Part shown: piece by piece, positions 51,919-62,300 of the stretch
Layout: the number at the start of each line of letters is the position of its first letter
Position numbering within the stretch: position 1 is the stretch's first letter
Source: Motacilla alba alba
Taxonomy: Eukaryota > Chordata > Aves > Passeriformes > Motacillidae
Assembly (NCBI RefSeq): GCF_015832195.1
Contig: NC_052026.1
Coordinates: 17,145,013 to 17,209,012, forward strand
DNA: 64,000 nucleotides
Reading direction: 5' to 3'
The notes under the pieces: model-generated
Told to the model about the DNA's origin: nothing
Database searches by the model: none
The model's input: only the letters and a program-made list of their open reading frames with translations
Translations under genes and position numbers: made by a program

Positions 51919-54552
51919 AGAATAATTTTTGGAATTAGGTTTAGTGTGAAGAAAAGGCAGAGTTCATTTTGGTATAAGATTTTTATGAGTATGTAATTAA
52001 TGTATTTTTTCTGCAGTTTATGCCATCATTCTCTACAATTTTGGGGGTTTTATGTTCCTCCTCAGTGATTTTTTTCATGGAAAAGGGGCCATTTTATACT
52101 TAGAACAGAGAAAAATTTCCAGGCTTTAAGCTGTACAGAAAACAACACTTTTTTAAACAATGTTGTGATTCAGAGACAGAGCTGGGGAAGAAAATGCATT
52201 TCCTGTGACACTAATGGTGGCACAGTGTATACATTCAATTAGATAATGAATTCATAATTACTTGGTTTCCAGCTATGGAGCAATTTAATACATTAAAACC
52301 AAAAAATATTAAATGTATGGCATTGTAGCTTCATTTTTCAGCAAGGAGCACATTCCAGTGATGGCATTTTCTAGGAATATTGTGAGTCTCCTGGATTGCC
52401 AGTGCCAGGTTTTCCAGTGGAAAAAGAATTTCTGATCTTATCTCAAGGCAACAGGACTGCAGGTACAAGGAGCTTTTGGAACTGGCCTGTGCTGATTGAA
52501 AAATGGCCAAGGAAATGTTCTTGTGCTTCGTCCTTCAAGGAAAGGGTGAACAATAGAGAGATTTACTGCACAAAAAAAATCATGTGGAAAACGTGCAGGA
52601 AGCTGTTATTTAATTAAATTTAATTAAGGCTCTAAGAGCTTTTTGACTTGGGCTGTTTTGTTTAAAGAAAAAACAGCTGAAATAACGTGGGAATGTTGAT
52701 TTGACAGTCACATACAGGTAAACCCCCTTGGTGACAGGTTCAGATGCAACTTGAGCTTTGGAAAGGCAAAAGGTTCTTTTTAGTAAAAAAAGTGCTTAAA
52801 CTTGGCAGAACTTGCTGCGTTATGTTTCACAAATTAAAATATGATGTAGACCCTGACCTTTGAGTCCACTGATGTGACTAATTATTAAAATATTAAGCCC
52901 ACTGCCTTAAAAACCAGAGATAAAAGCAGATATTTTACTGTTTATAATATTAAATTCCTCTATCTTTCTTAAAATTTCTATTTACGCATCTACCAACCTT
53001 TGCAGCTGAAGTGGTCAGAGAAGATGAAGTGGCTCTTGCTGAAGAATTCATTCCTTGTCACTTTGGAGAGATAGAAGTTTTGGGCTTTTAAAAATATTTT
53101 GTTTAATTAGTGCACATAATTAAGAGATAGTTGTGCTAAGAAAATAGGAACTGTGTAACAAGTAATTTTTGAGATGGATACAGTAGCAAGATAAAGCCTG
53201 TGGAAGAGACTCCTGGAGCACTTGCATGGCTAATTAATCCCTTTCCACCTTGGCTTTAACTCTGAGCCAGGTGAAATTCTCTAATTGCAGGTAATGGTGC
53301 TGGTTTGTGCCATCATCTGTACAGCTATGCTGTGGTGGTCCATAGAATTATGTTCTGCTCTGAAAAACTGAGTATTTTTGTTTTGCATCCTCTCCCTCCA
53401 TCCCTTATGGAGCAATATAACTATTAGCTCATGTTTTATTCATACTCTTACATCAGGAAAATTTACTTGTAATTAGTTTCTCTTTGTCTGAATTATTGTC
53501 TTCTCTGAGTTGTGTTTGGTAGATAATTGCATGAAATTTTTACTACAACCTTGCACTATAAAGAGAATTTCTTTACTACATTTTATGGCCTAGAGGTGGC
53601 CAAATTTTCTTTTCTTACCAGGAAATTTCCTGAATTAAAGATCCATAAGTCCACTGCCTTTCCTTACTGTCAATCCACACTTAAAAGCTGATGATAAATA
53701 AATCTAATAAGTATTGTCAATAGTTAATCTGATCAATAAATAAATCCAGCAGTGATTAGAATAACTGAGGTGGGGCAGGTGGTGGTGTTGCAGTATTTTG
53801 GATGGCGCAGTGCTCCTGTGAAGCTGGGGATGAGGAACAAGTAGAAAAACCATCTGTTGAAACAAATGAAAAACTTCCACGAGAAACATTCCTGTGGGCA
53901 ACAAATTGGAAATTAAAATTAGATGGCAGGTAATGACTAAATAACCTGTCTTAGGCTTTGAAGATAATTAAGCACTAAAAGATATTCCAGATTTACTTAC
54001 AAAAATCTCCAAATTTATGATGTAATTTTATGTGGGCCATTGGCTGGCTGGCTGCGAAGTGAAAATAGACATTTATATGCAGAGAAGGAAGGTGGCTCTC
54101 CAGAACTATTTCACCAAAAGCAATAAATGAATGAAAACAACCCTTCTGTGAAGAGAAACCTTTGAAATTACTTGAAGTAATGGTAAGAACGAGACTGGTT
54201 ATCTTTTCATGTAAATGTTATTGCTGACTGCAGAGTAGAAAGGATTCAAGACTGTTTAAAATAAAGCAGAAAGCCTAAAATGAGCAACTTTGAATAAGCT
54301 TAACTTCTGATGAGATCATTATATTTGGGGTGATGAAAGATCTTTGCTTTGCATATGCTGAGGGAAATTGGATGGGAAGCCTAGAAATAATCAATTTTCA
54401 GAAGGGAGAGGGTTCAGTAGGAGTTTGCCAGATAGGATAAATCTATTCCTGCCTGCAGTTTGGGGGTTTATGCTTTTCCCTGTTCCACTACTGTGCCTAA
54501 TTTGATCAGTGTTTCTGAGCTATGTTGGGGCACCAGCCAAAGTCTGCTTTGC

Positions 54553-54629
54553 ATCTGATCATGGCATTTTGTGCTGTGAAGTGTAAAGTTTCTCCTAAAG
54601 CCTTGATTATCCTTTGTGGTTTGCATGTA
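54553..54629 (+). repeat. 77-bp block, copy A (also at 56526-56602)
   Basis: Ungapped match to 56526-56602 with five mismatches by my count; the last 41 bases are identical. Starts ATCTGATCATGG and ends GGTTTGCATGTA. Here it lies in ordinary intron. Confidence 0.92.
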
Positions 54630-54707
54630 TACTTGTGTCAAAAATGAAATTGGGATTTAGCCTCAAGAGCTGCTGAAAATCACAGGGTAGATTATGATGA
54701 GCATGAC

Positions 54708-54726
54708 TTCATCATCATCATCATCA
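54708..54726 (+). repeat. TCA microsatellite, about six units
   Basis: Short TCA run next to the antisense CR1 end. Confidence 0.9.
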
Positions 54727-54730
54727 AGTC

Positions 54731-54770
54731 AAGGTTTGGGTTGGAAAGGACCATCTAGTTTCCACCCCCG
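54731..54770 (-). mobile_element. Short antisense CR1 3' end
   Basis: AAGGTTTGGGTTGGAAAGGA followed by CCATCTAGTTTCCACCCCC is the reverse complement of the common CR1 3' end. It adjoins a TCA microsatellite at 54708-54726 where the 8-bp CR1 tail would be. It is only about 40 bp, so this rests on one well-known motif. Confidence 0.55.
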
Positions 54771-54986
54771 TGAACATAATTCCATAACTTTTAAGTGGGA
54801 AAGCATCAGTTTTTCACAAAATAAACAGCTGCAGAACTCTGCAGGTTGTTGTTTTTTTCTTTCAATTTGTTCAAATCTGTCTTTATGCTTTGCACATGTC
54901 CTTGGAGCTGCACTGTTATCGTCAGCTAGGAACCTAAACCCTTTCTGAATGTGCCATTACAATTTCTTGTCATCAAGACAATTTAG

Positions 54987-55464
54987 GCCCCTCAATTTAG
55001 GAAGGATGTTGAGATGCTTGAGCGTGTCCAGAGGCGGGCAACAAGGCTAGTGAGGCGCTTGGAACACAAGCCCTGTGAGGAACATTTGAAGGAGCTGGGG
55101 TTGTTTAGCCTTGAGAAGAGGAGGCTGAGAGGTGACCTTATTGCTCTCTACAGCTTCCTGAAGGGAGGCTGTGGACAGGTGGGGGTCGGTCTCTTCCACC
55201 GGGCAGCAAGTGACAGAACACGAGGACGCAGTCTCAAGCTACGTCAGTACAGATTGGATATAAGGAAAAAATTTTTCACCAAAAGAATAATAAAATACTG
55301 GAATTGTCTTCCCAGAGAGGTGGTAGAATCGTCATCTCTGGATGTGTTTAAAAAAAGACTGGACATGGCACTTGGTGCTGTGGTCTAGTTGAGGTGTTAG
55401 GGCATAGGTTGGACTCGATGATCTTAGAGGCCTCTTCCAAACTCATTATTCTGTGATTCTGTGA
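54987..55464 (+). mobile_element. CR1 LINE, 5'-truncated 3' end with intact reading frame
   Basis: The frame is open from 54987 to the TAG at 55386-55388, about 133 codons. It includes the CR1 reverse-transcriptase C-terminal motifs [39 protein letters not shown] and IRKKFFTKR with [12 protein letters not shown]. The stop is followed by the CR1 3' UTR (GTTGGACTCGATGATCTTAGAGG) and two copies of the 8-bp tail ATTCTGTG, ending near 55464. CR1 is the main avian non-LTR retrotransposon and normally inserts as short 5'-truncated copies like this. The lack of frameshifts suggests a fairly recent insertion. Confidence 0.93.
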
Positions 55465-56397
55465 AAAGAATTAATTCAGTATCTTTCCTACATGAGTCAA
55501 GTTTTACATTAAAAGCAGATATGGCTTTCTTGCCTCCTGCATTGAAATCTCACAGTTCTGTTAGTTGGGACAATCTCATTTTCCACCTGGTTTTATTTAC
55601 AGCCTGTTCAACGTGCCAATATTGTCTTTTACTTGAATGCCTTTCTCACTTGCATGTGTTGGGTTTTTGGAAATAACAATATACTTCTGCTGTTATTTTG
55701 TGAGCAGATTTTATGGATTTTTTGGCTTTGTTTTAATTTGGGGTGTTTTTGTTAGTTTTTTTCATAGGGGAGCTAGATAAAATATCAGACAGCTTCTTTC
55801 ACAAACTGGTCATATAAAGAATAATGGCCATAACTTCAGTGCTGCAGGTTTTTGTTTTGAAAACGTTGTAGAATGGGTTTAAAAGGACCTGGTGAGTTAA
55901 CTCAGTGCTTAGGACAGGCTTGAAAATTATTGTACAAAGATTCATAAAATAAAGTCCTCGATAAGCTTAATAAAATGAAGAAGATATCATGTAACTGTTC
56001 CTACAGACCTGTCATGCCAAATTTTTTGGACAGTTGCTCTCAGATGCAGTGGACTTGGCAAAGATAAAGTAAATCTATTTCAGTCATTAATAAGAATCTC
56101 CTATTCTTTTCCTTAATCTAAGGAAAAAAACCTGAAAACTAGTGTTAGATCAGCCTTTGTTTTAAATGACTTACAATTCTGATAAAGCAGCTGAAGCAGT
56201 TTTTTAAATTTAGCAAAGTCTTTGTTCTTTCCAATGAACAGCACAGTCACTTGATACTGAGAGATAGATTAGGAGCAAATTATCTTGAATTTGAAAATTA
56301 ATTTCCTGGAATTTCACAGGGAAATATTGCTATTCTTTCACTTCCCAAAGCAATTAACATGGTTTTGATGAGTCAGTTTTACTGTGATAAAGTGTCC

Positions 56398-56945
56398 AGC
56401 TCTGGAGCCTTCAGTACAGGGATGATGTGGATATGTGGGTCCAGAGGAGGCCACAAAAATGAGCAGAGGGCTGGAACACTTCTCCTGTAAGGACAAGCTC
56501 AGAGAGTTGGAGTGTTCAGTCCCAAATCTGATCATGGAATTTTGTGCTCTGAGGAGTAAAATTTCTCCTAAAGCCTTGATTATCCTTTGTGGTTTGCATG
56601 TAAAGAGAAGTCCCCAGGAAGACCTTAGAGCCCCTTTCAGGGGATTGCAGGAAGGTTGGGGATAAACATTAAGCAGGGCTTGTTTGAGAGGACAAAGAGA
56701 AAGAGTTTTGAACAAAAAGAGAAGAGATTTGATCTAGATACAGGGAGAGGGTAATTAAAGTAACGGTGGTAAAACACTGTCATGGTTTGCCCAGAGATGA
56801 GGTACCATCCCTGGAAAACCTTCAAGGCCAGGTTGGATGGGACTTGCAGGAGCCTGCTCCAGTGAAAGGTTTCCCTGCCCATGGCAGGGCCTGGAAATAG
56901 ATGAACTTTAAAGGTCCTTTCCAAGCCAAATTATTTTATGATTTA
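56398..56945 (+). mobile_element. Older CR1 LINE fragment, interrupted by a copied 77-bp block
   Basis: Segments match CR1 3' sequence in order: CCAGAGGAGGCCACAAAAAT, GGGCTGGAACACTTCTCCTG, GAGAGTTGG, GACCTTAGAGCC, then CATCCCTGG, AAGGCCAGGTTGGATGGG, CCCTGCCCATGGCAGGG and the end AAGGTCCTTTCCAAGCC with a decayed TTATTTTATGATTTAT tail. The frame is broken, so it is an old copy. Between 56521 and 56602 the CR1 sequence is replaced by a segment that also occurs at 54553-54629. Confidence 0.85.
56526..56602 (+). repeat. 77-bp block, copy B, inside the older CR1
   Basis: Ungapped match to 54553-54629, same orientation, 1,973 bp apart. It sits between the CR1 segments ending GTGTTCAG and resuming AAGAGAAG, so it entered the CR1 after that element landed. 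Confidence 0.92.
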
Positions 56946-58549
56946 TTTTTTCAGCAGTTTCCAGCTGTAGCTAAAACTGTATCTGACTTTAATACAGTTC
57001 AGGAATGGAATCTCTTTTCCTTTCCCAGTTCCATCACATCCCATGGCAAAGATTCCTGCATTGGCTTTGGAGCTCAGAGTTGAACAAACCCAAAAGCTGA
57101 AGGGGAGGTGCTCCCAGAAATCTTCAGCTGTGCCAAAGCTACTGGAATCATTCCAACCAGAATATTTGTCTGCCTTTAAGCTGTTAAGCCATATAATAAA
57201 AAATAAGTCTTGGGAAAGGTTTGCAAGAACAATTCCTAGACAAGTGAGGCTAAGCAGTGAGTAGATGTTAAAATGGACTGTGACACTATTTACAAACAGT
57301 GCCTGTAAGTAGGTGTCTCACTCATAACAAATACTCCTACTCACACCCAACACGTAGAATTTAAAAAGTGGAAGGTATTTATAAGCATAACAGAAAACAG
57401 AGAAAGGTGATAATAAGCCATCCATTTTAATAAGGAATTAGGATTCTGACCTATTTCTTTCCCAGCAGGATTTATCACTAAGTTATAAATAACTTACAGG
57501 TATAAGACGGCAATGAAGAATAAATTAACAGTATAAACAAAATACTCAGAGACTTCCAGCCCCTGCTGGCACCATTTTCTCAGGGAAAAACTGGGAGAGA
57601 GTGATATTAACATCTGAGCTCAGGTTCATTTTCTGGCTGGCTTAACTCCATTAGAGTCTGGGGATGGGGAGGGCAGGTGAGAATGATAGAGGTGTCTCAG
57701 ACATGTTTATTGCTGAATTTTATTGATTTCTTGTGACGGGAGAGAACTGCGGGTATAGCACACAGTTGCCATCTAAATTGATTTCTCTGTTGTTTAAAAA
57801 GTTTTGGTGTGGTTTGCCCTGGTGACTCATTGGGACCTTGCACTGCATGTGGTTTGGGGGGGTTGATGTACAAGAGGATCTTTCTTTCCGGTTTTTGGAA
57901 GTAAAGAAAGTCCAAACAAATCTTCAGCTTGTGAATATACCCACTTGATTGAGACTGAAGAGGTTCTTTCATTCTTCCACACCTCATTAGAAGACCTAGA
58001 GAAATCTGAAAATGGCCTAGCAAACACTTCATGCCATCACTATTGAAAAAATGTCTAAATGTCTACAGCATTCCTGCATTTTTTTGTTTGTTTTCATGGT
58101 TTTGTTTTCTGTTTGTTTTCAAAAAGGGTTTTGCGTGAGCATTAATAATGTCAATAATAATATAAATTCTACCATGATAATTCTATACTAGTCCACTGGA
58201 GGTGTGCTTGATAAAAGCAAAGAAACAAATTCTGACCAAATCTTCACATGAGTAGGAACAAATTTGCAAGGGGTCTTGTTTTTTGGGTTTTTTTTTTAAG
58301 CTCTGGTCTATTAAGTCTTCAGGCAATATGGCATCTTCAAGCTGCCAGGGGGTATCTCACTTTGAATGTACATCTATCTCTTCTTTTGCTTCGAGGAGAA
58401 ATCCGCTCTGAGCCTGGTCCAAAAGAAAGGGCTGCAAGTGGTTTCTTTGGCAGGGTCTGGCCACACCAACGCTCATCAGAACTCTTTTTCTTATCTCTCC
58501 TCACTGTGACAGTGAACTCATGACTTCATTCCTTTTTCTGCTCACACAG

Positions 58550-58694
58550 CTGGAGGTGGAGGTGGTGGACATGAACGGGAAGACCATGGATGGCCCGGTG
58601 CGCCTGGACATCTCGGTCATCGACCAGAACGACAACAGGCCCATGTTCAAAGAGGGCCCCTACGTTGGGCACGTCATGGAGGGATCTGCCACAG
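58550..58694 (+). CDS. CDH13: CDH13 (T-cadherin) internal exon, EC1 end, Ca2+ linker and EC2 start; probably exon 6
   Basis: The exon is 145 bp, after a T/C-rich acceptor ending in CACACAG and before the donor GTGAGT. It enters in phase 0 and leaves in phase 1 (48 codons plus one base), the size usual for this exon in cadherin genes. The peptide starts [11 protein letters not shown], has the inter-repeat calcium linker DQNDNRP about residues 26-32, and ends GHVMEGSAT, the start of EC2. Human CDH13, from memory, has the same arrangement ([30 protein letters not shown]). The DxNDN linker coordinates calcium between EC1 and EC2 and stiffens the ectodomain. The exon is much richer in GC and CpG than the intron around it. 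Skipping it would shift the frame because its length is not a multiple of three. A solo LTR begins 31 bp after the exon end. Confidence 0.95.
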
Positions 58695-58725
58695 GTGAGT
58701 CTGAGCCACTCCCAGCTCAGTAAAT

Positions 58726-59157
58726 TATTGTATTTGCAGAGGTCCCCGTGGCAGGGAGGAATGATGAACTTGATTCCATGTTTTCAGAGGTTAATTTATG
58801 ATATGATATGATATGATATGATATGATATGATATGATATGATACTATACTAAACTACACTAAAGAATACAGAAAGGATACTTACACAATGCTAAAAAGCT
58901 AATAATGAAAACTCGTGACTCTTTCCAGAATTTTGACACAGCTTGGCCCCAATTGGCCAGAGAGTGAAAACAGCTCACAACAGAATCCAATGGAACATTC
59001 ACCTGTGGGTAAACAATCTCCAAACACATTCCACATGAGCAAAACACAGGAGAAGCAAATGAAATAAGAATTGTTTTCTTTTTTCTCTGAGACCTCTCAG
59101 CTTCCCAGAAGAAAAATCCTGGGGAAAGGGATTTTTCCAGGGAATGTGAATACAACA
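58726..59157 (-). mobile_element. Solo LTR, same family, 31 bp after a CDH13 splice donor (copy 3)
   Basis: A 432-bp element with a perfect 6-bp target duplication GTAAAT at 58720-58725 and 59158-59163. It has the same internal blocks as copies 1 and 2. Its left part carries an expanded TATGA pentanucleotide array not present in the others. It is antisense to the gene. No viral coding sequence accompanies it. Because the donor GTGAGT is at 58695-58700, the insertion left the splice site and 25 bases of flanking intron before the target duplication. Confidence 0.88.
58796..58844 (+). repeat. TATGA pentanucleotide array inside the third LTR
   Basis: About nine uninterrupted 5-bp units (TATGA/ATGAT), lying about 100 bp after the CDH13 exon. 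The two sister LTRs have only a single similar unit (TTTATGATACTATA or TTTATTATACTGTA) at this place. Confidence 0.95.
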
Positions 59158-59327
59158 GTAAATAAAGCCTGAACAACTCCTCTGTTGATAAATGCATTAT
59201 TATCACTCTGTTCAAGTTTTCTTGCTGATTTTGGTGGCTTACTGGTTTCTTCCTATGTGAAAAGAAGTGGGAGCAACACATCTTTAGGACAAGAGGTAAT
59301 GATTTTCGAAAAACAAGTCTCTGCAGT

Positions 59328-59343
59328 AAAAAAAAAAAAAAAA
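59328..59343 (+). repeat. Run of 16 A
   Basis: Uninterrupted A run 170 bp after the third LTR's target duplication. Confidence 0.95.
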
Positions 59344-62300
59344 GTAAAAGGAAAATACCCAGAAATTAGTTGGAAATATGAGCTTTGATTTAGGTTCATG
59401 TTTTTTACTAATCTCTGGAATCAATGAAGACAGCCCTTAGGATACGATTAAGATTCAAACCAAATACCACAAGCAATTTCTGTGCAGAGTGGGAATTTCA
59501 CTTTTTTTTTCCTGTAAGTTTACTTACTGGAAGGGTTATTTTTATTTGTTTATGTAGCATGAGTCTGGTAAATAACAGAAATAATGTGTGGAAATGTGTG
59601 GAAAGCACACTATGAATAAACTAATGTTGTAGAGGAAATTGAAATACTGAACAATGCTGATAAACAGATGTTGTAAATACAGATACAACCATTGCAGCAA
59701 AAAAAAAAATACATTGATAATTAAAGTTAGTAAGGAAAATGTTCTGATTAAATTTCCTGTTGCTTTTGTCTGATGAGGAAATTCTACTAGAGTAAGATAT
59801 TGTTCCAAGTTTTAATGTGGGTATAACCATCCAAGTTAAACTCTTCCTTTATATTATGCGAGCTTTCTAGTGAATTTAGCATTTTCATAGAGTTCTTCAT
59901 ATCTAAAAACCTGTGGGTATGAAATTTATTACAAGCTGCTGTTTCAACAGATTAAATTTTTGAGGTGAATGTTTATTTACCTCACTTGTGACAAGCATAT
60001 AATGAAGATATTGATGATCTTTTCAGCCAAACAAGAAATGTTTCATATTTGAGAATATGGCTGCCAGCGGAACACTCTTTTCTTTTGTAGGTCTCTAGTA
60101 CATTTTTTTACCTGGCAATTCTCTATTTTTATTATCCATAAACTCTCCTTGCTTTCCTTTCTTTCCCACTCCTTGTATTGAAGTTTACACTTCTGATTCA
60201 GTGGAGATGTTTCTCAGCCCACCTTCCAGTGAATTTTTCTGTAATAGTTCCATCCATTTTCTCCTATTGCCGCTTTGCATTGACTCAGGTATCATTTAAC
60301 ATTCTGATTGTCCTTCCTGTTGGCCAAAGTTTGAATAATTTTTCTCAACTTTCCTTCCCTTACCCTCCCTCCTTTCCCTCCAGGTATTCATCACATTAAA
60401 CTTCATAACCTCATTTGCCTGGTGTCAAGAGCACCAATGCTTGCAAAATTATTTGGTGCACAATGGAACCTGCGGAATCAGGGCAGGCTGGAATCAGTCA
60501 CAGCTCTCTATGCAGATGGCACCCACTCAGCCAAGATTTCCTGGTCTTGTTTTCCATAGTTCTTCACAACTTATGGCACATATCTTCAAATTATTCATCA
60601 GGCTCTGCTATTTTATCACGGAGGTTATCAGAGAATATTCCGAGCTGGAAGGGCCCCACCAGCTGTCGTGCTGCTCCAAATCAAAGGTTACACTGCACAG
60701 CTTGATAGGAACCCTGATGTGTTGGCAAGTGGCATTCCTGAGCCCTTCCCTTTGGATTGCAATTGTGCTCTATTTCATTGCTGAAGCTGCAAAAGGAAGG
60801 CTTTGTATGGGGATTTTTGAAGGAATTTTGAATGACTTAGAGATGGGATCTCTGAGTTTTTAGATGATGCAGTCTATTTTTCTTATCTTACATATAGGTA
60901 GGAAGGGTGAGTTCAGCTCTCATCTTCACAGCATGGTTCAGAAGGCCACAAGACCCTTAGTTATAAGACCTTTCAAGGATATATTGATTAATAAAATACT
61001 GTTAATAAGGATATTTATATTTTTGATCCAATCCTTAAATATTTTATTTTATGGACTCATAGTGTAAGCTTTCTTAGTTAATTATGTTGTGATACACAAA
61101 CTTACAGTACTGCATTTTAAACTTCTTGTTTACCTTTGTAACAACTTTAATTTTTTCTATATTTTAAACTCTAAAACTCTGAACTTTCCTTGTTTCAAAC
61201 ATAATGCGTTTCTGCTTTAAAGCTACATTCTTGCTTCAATTACCTGAGTTTGGAACCCTTTTCCAAGGTCTCAGATCAAATCCTGTGTTTAATTCTAAGC
61301 TTTGGCTTACAGGCCCAAAGTTTTGGGAATTCCCTGCATTTCAGATTCCAGCTTTGCATTGGATGCATAACCTTATTCTTATCAAACTACCTTCAGCTTT
61401 GTCCAAGCTCTGAATCAAACCCACTCACGGAAATTCTGCTAAAAACAAAAAGTGCTCAAGTAGGTATCTTGGATTTGTCTTGATGCTCCTGGGACCAAGG
61501 TGTAAATGTTCACAGATACCAATAATTCCAGGAGAGATGCACAATTATGCAGAGAAAGATGCAAATATAGTGTGAAACACATCTGAAGGATTTGGGGCCT
61601 TTTTAAACCATTCAGATGATACTGTTATCTTACTTTAAATTGTTATTACAGGGTTCCTGTGTGTTTTCCTGTTAGGCCACAATTTTATCAGTCACAAAAC
61701 CAATGGAATTCTCTAGAGACTTTCCACTCATTTTTTGACTCCACAGTTGAGCATAGGTGTTGTCTCTTCATCAGGAATATCAGAGAATTACTGATAAATA
61801 AATCTTGGAGAGAGTTAGCCTCAAAACCTTAAATATGTAGACTTTAATTTAAAAAGTCAAGTGACTATTCGTATTAGACTCCCTTGGTGTTGCTGTAAGA
61901 CATATTTTCCAGGTTTTTCTTGTTTCAAAAGTGACTTTTTTTTCTTAATGATTTGAAAGTTAACTTCTTAATTGGGGAACAACACAGAAATTACAGTGAA
62001 AATTTGTGCCAAGCCCCTTTTAAGAATCTTCTTTTCTCTTCTATCTGAGATAGATATAAATCCACCAAGACTGAAGAAAACATGGAAACAGTGTGTGATT
62101 TTTGTATTTATTTAATCTGTCTATGAATAATTAAAGAACCTTTTGAGCACAGTCCCAGTGAGGATGGTTTGGATGGTGTTCAAATAGATTTTTTTATGTC
62201 ACTAAGGCCATTCACATTTTTGTGTGTGTGATTTTTAAACTCACAGTAAACACCACTGGTTATTTGAACACCTACAATTTATGTGCCATCACATTTCTGG

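Larger units (their letters stand above)
49103..54985 (+). other. CDH13: CDH13 intron, between the second antisense LTR and the CR1 copies
   Basis: No gene is supported. Short features are an AAAT-rich tail just after the LTR, a perfect 18-bp tandem duplication at 51883-51918, the source-like copy of a 77-bp block at 54553-54629, a short TCA microsatellite at 54708-54726 and a small antisense CR1 end at 54731-54770. Confidence 0.85.
55465..58549 (+). other. CDH13: CDH13 intron, last part before the EC1-EC2 exon
   Basis: No gene is supported apart from the old CR1 copy at 56398-56945. The last 200 bases carry T-rich runs (58288-58300) and the polypyrimidine tract and CACACAG acceptor of the next exon. 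Confidence 0.85.

Noticed and set aside
58520..58549. In-frame ATG just before the EC1-EC2 exon as a possible alternative start
   Set aside because: The upstream bases are the polypyrimidine tract and acceptor; there is no promoter evidence and the reading matches the spliced protein only from 58550.
58859..59281. 140-codon minus-strand frame resembling frames in the other two LTRs
   Set aside because: The similarity comes from the shared LTR DNA; LTRs of this type are not expected to encode protein and the frames differ in length and breaks.
60630..60665. CCGAGCTGGAAGGGCCCCAC resembles a common avian repeat phrase
   Set aside because: Only about 20 bases match and the following sequence diverges, so an element cannot be delimited.
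60441..60863. 140-codon plus-strand frame with hydrophobic stretches
   Set aside because: Overlaps another frame of similar length, has no family resemblance and lacks gene signals.
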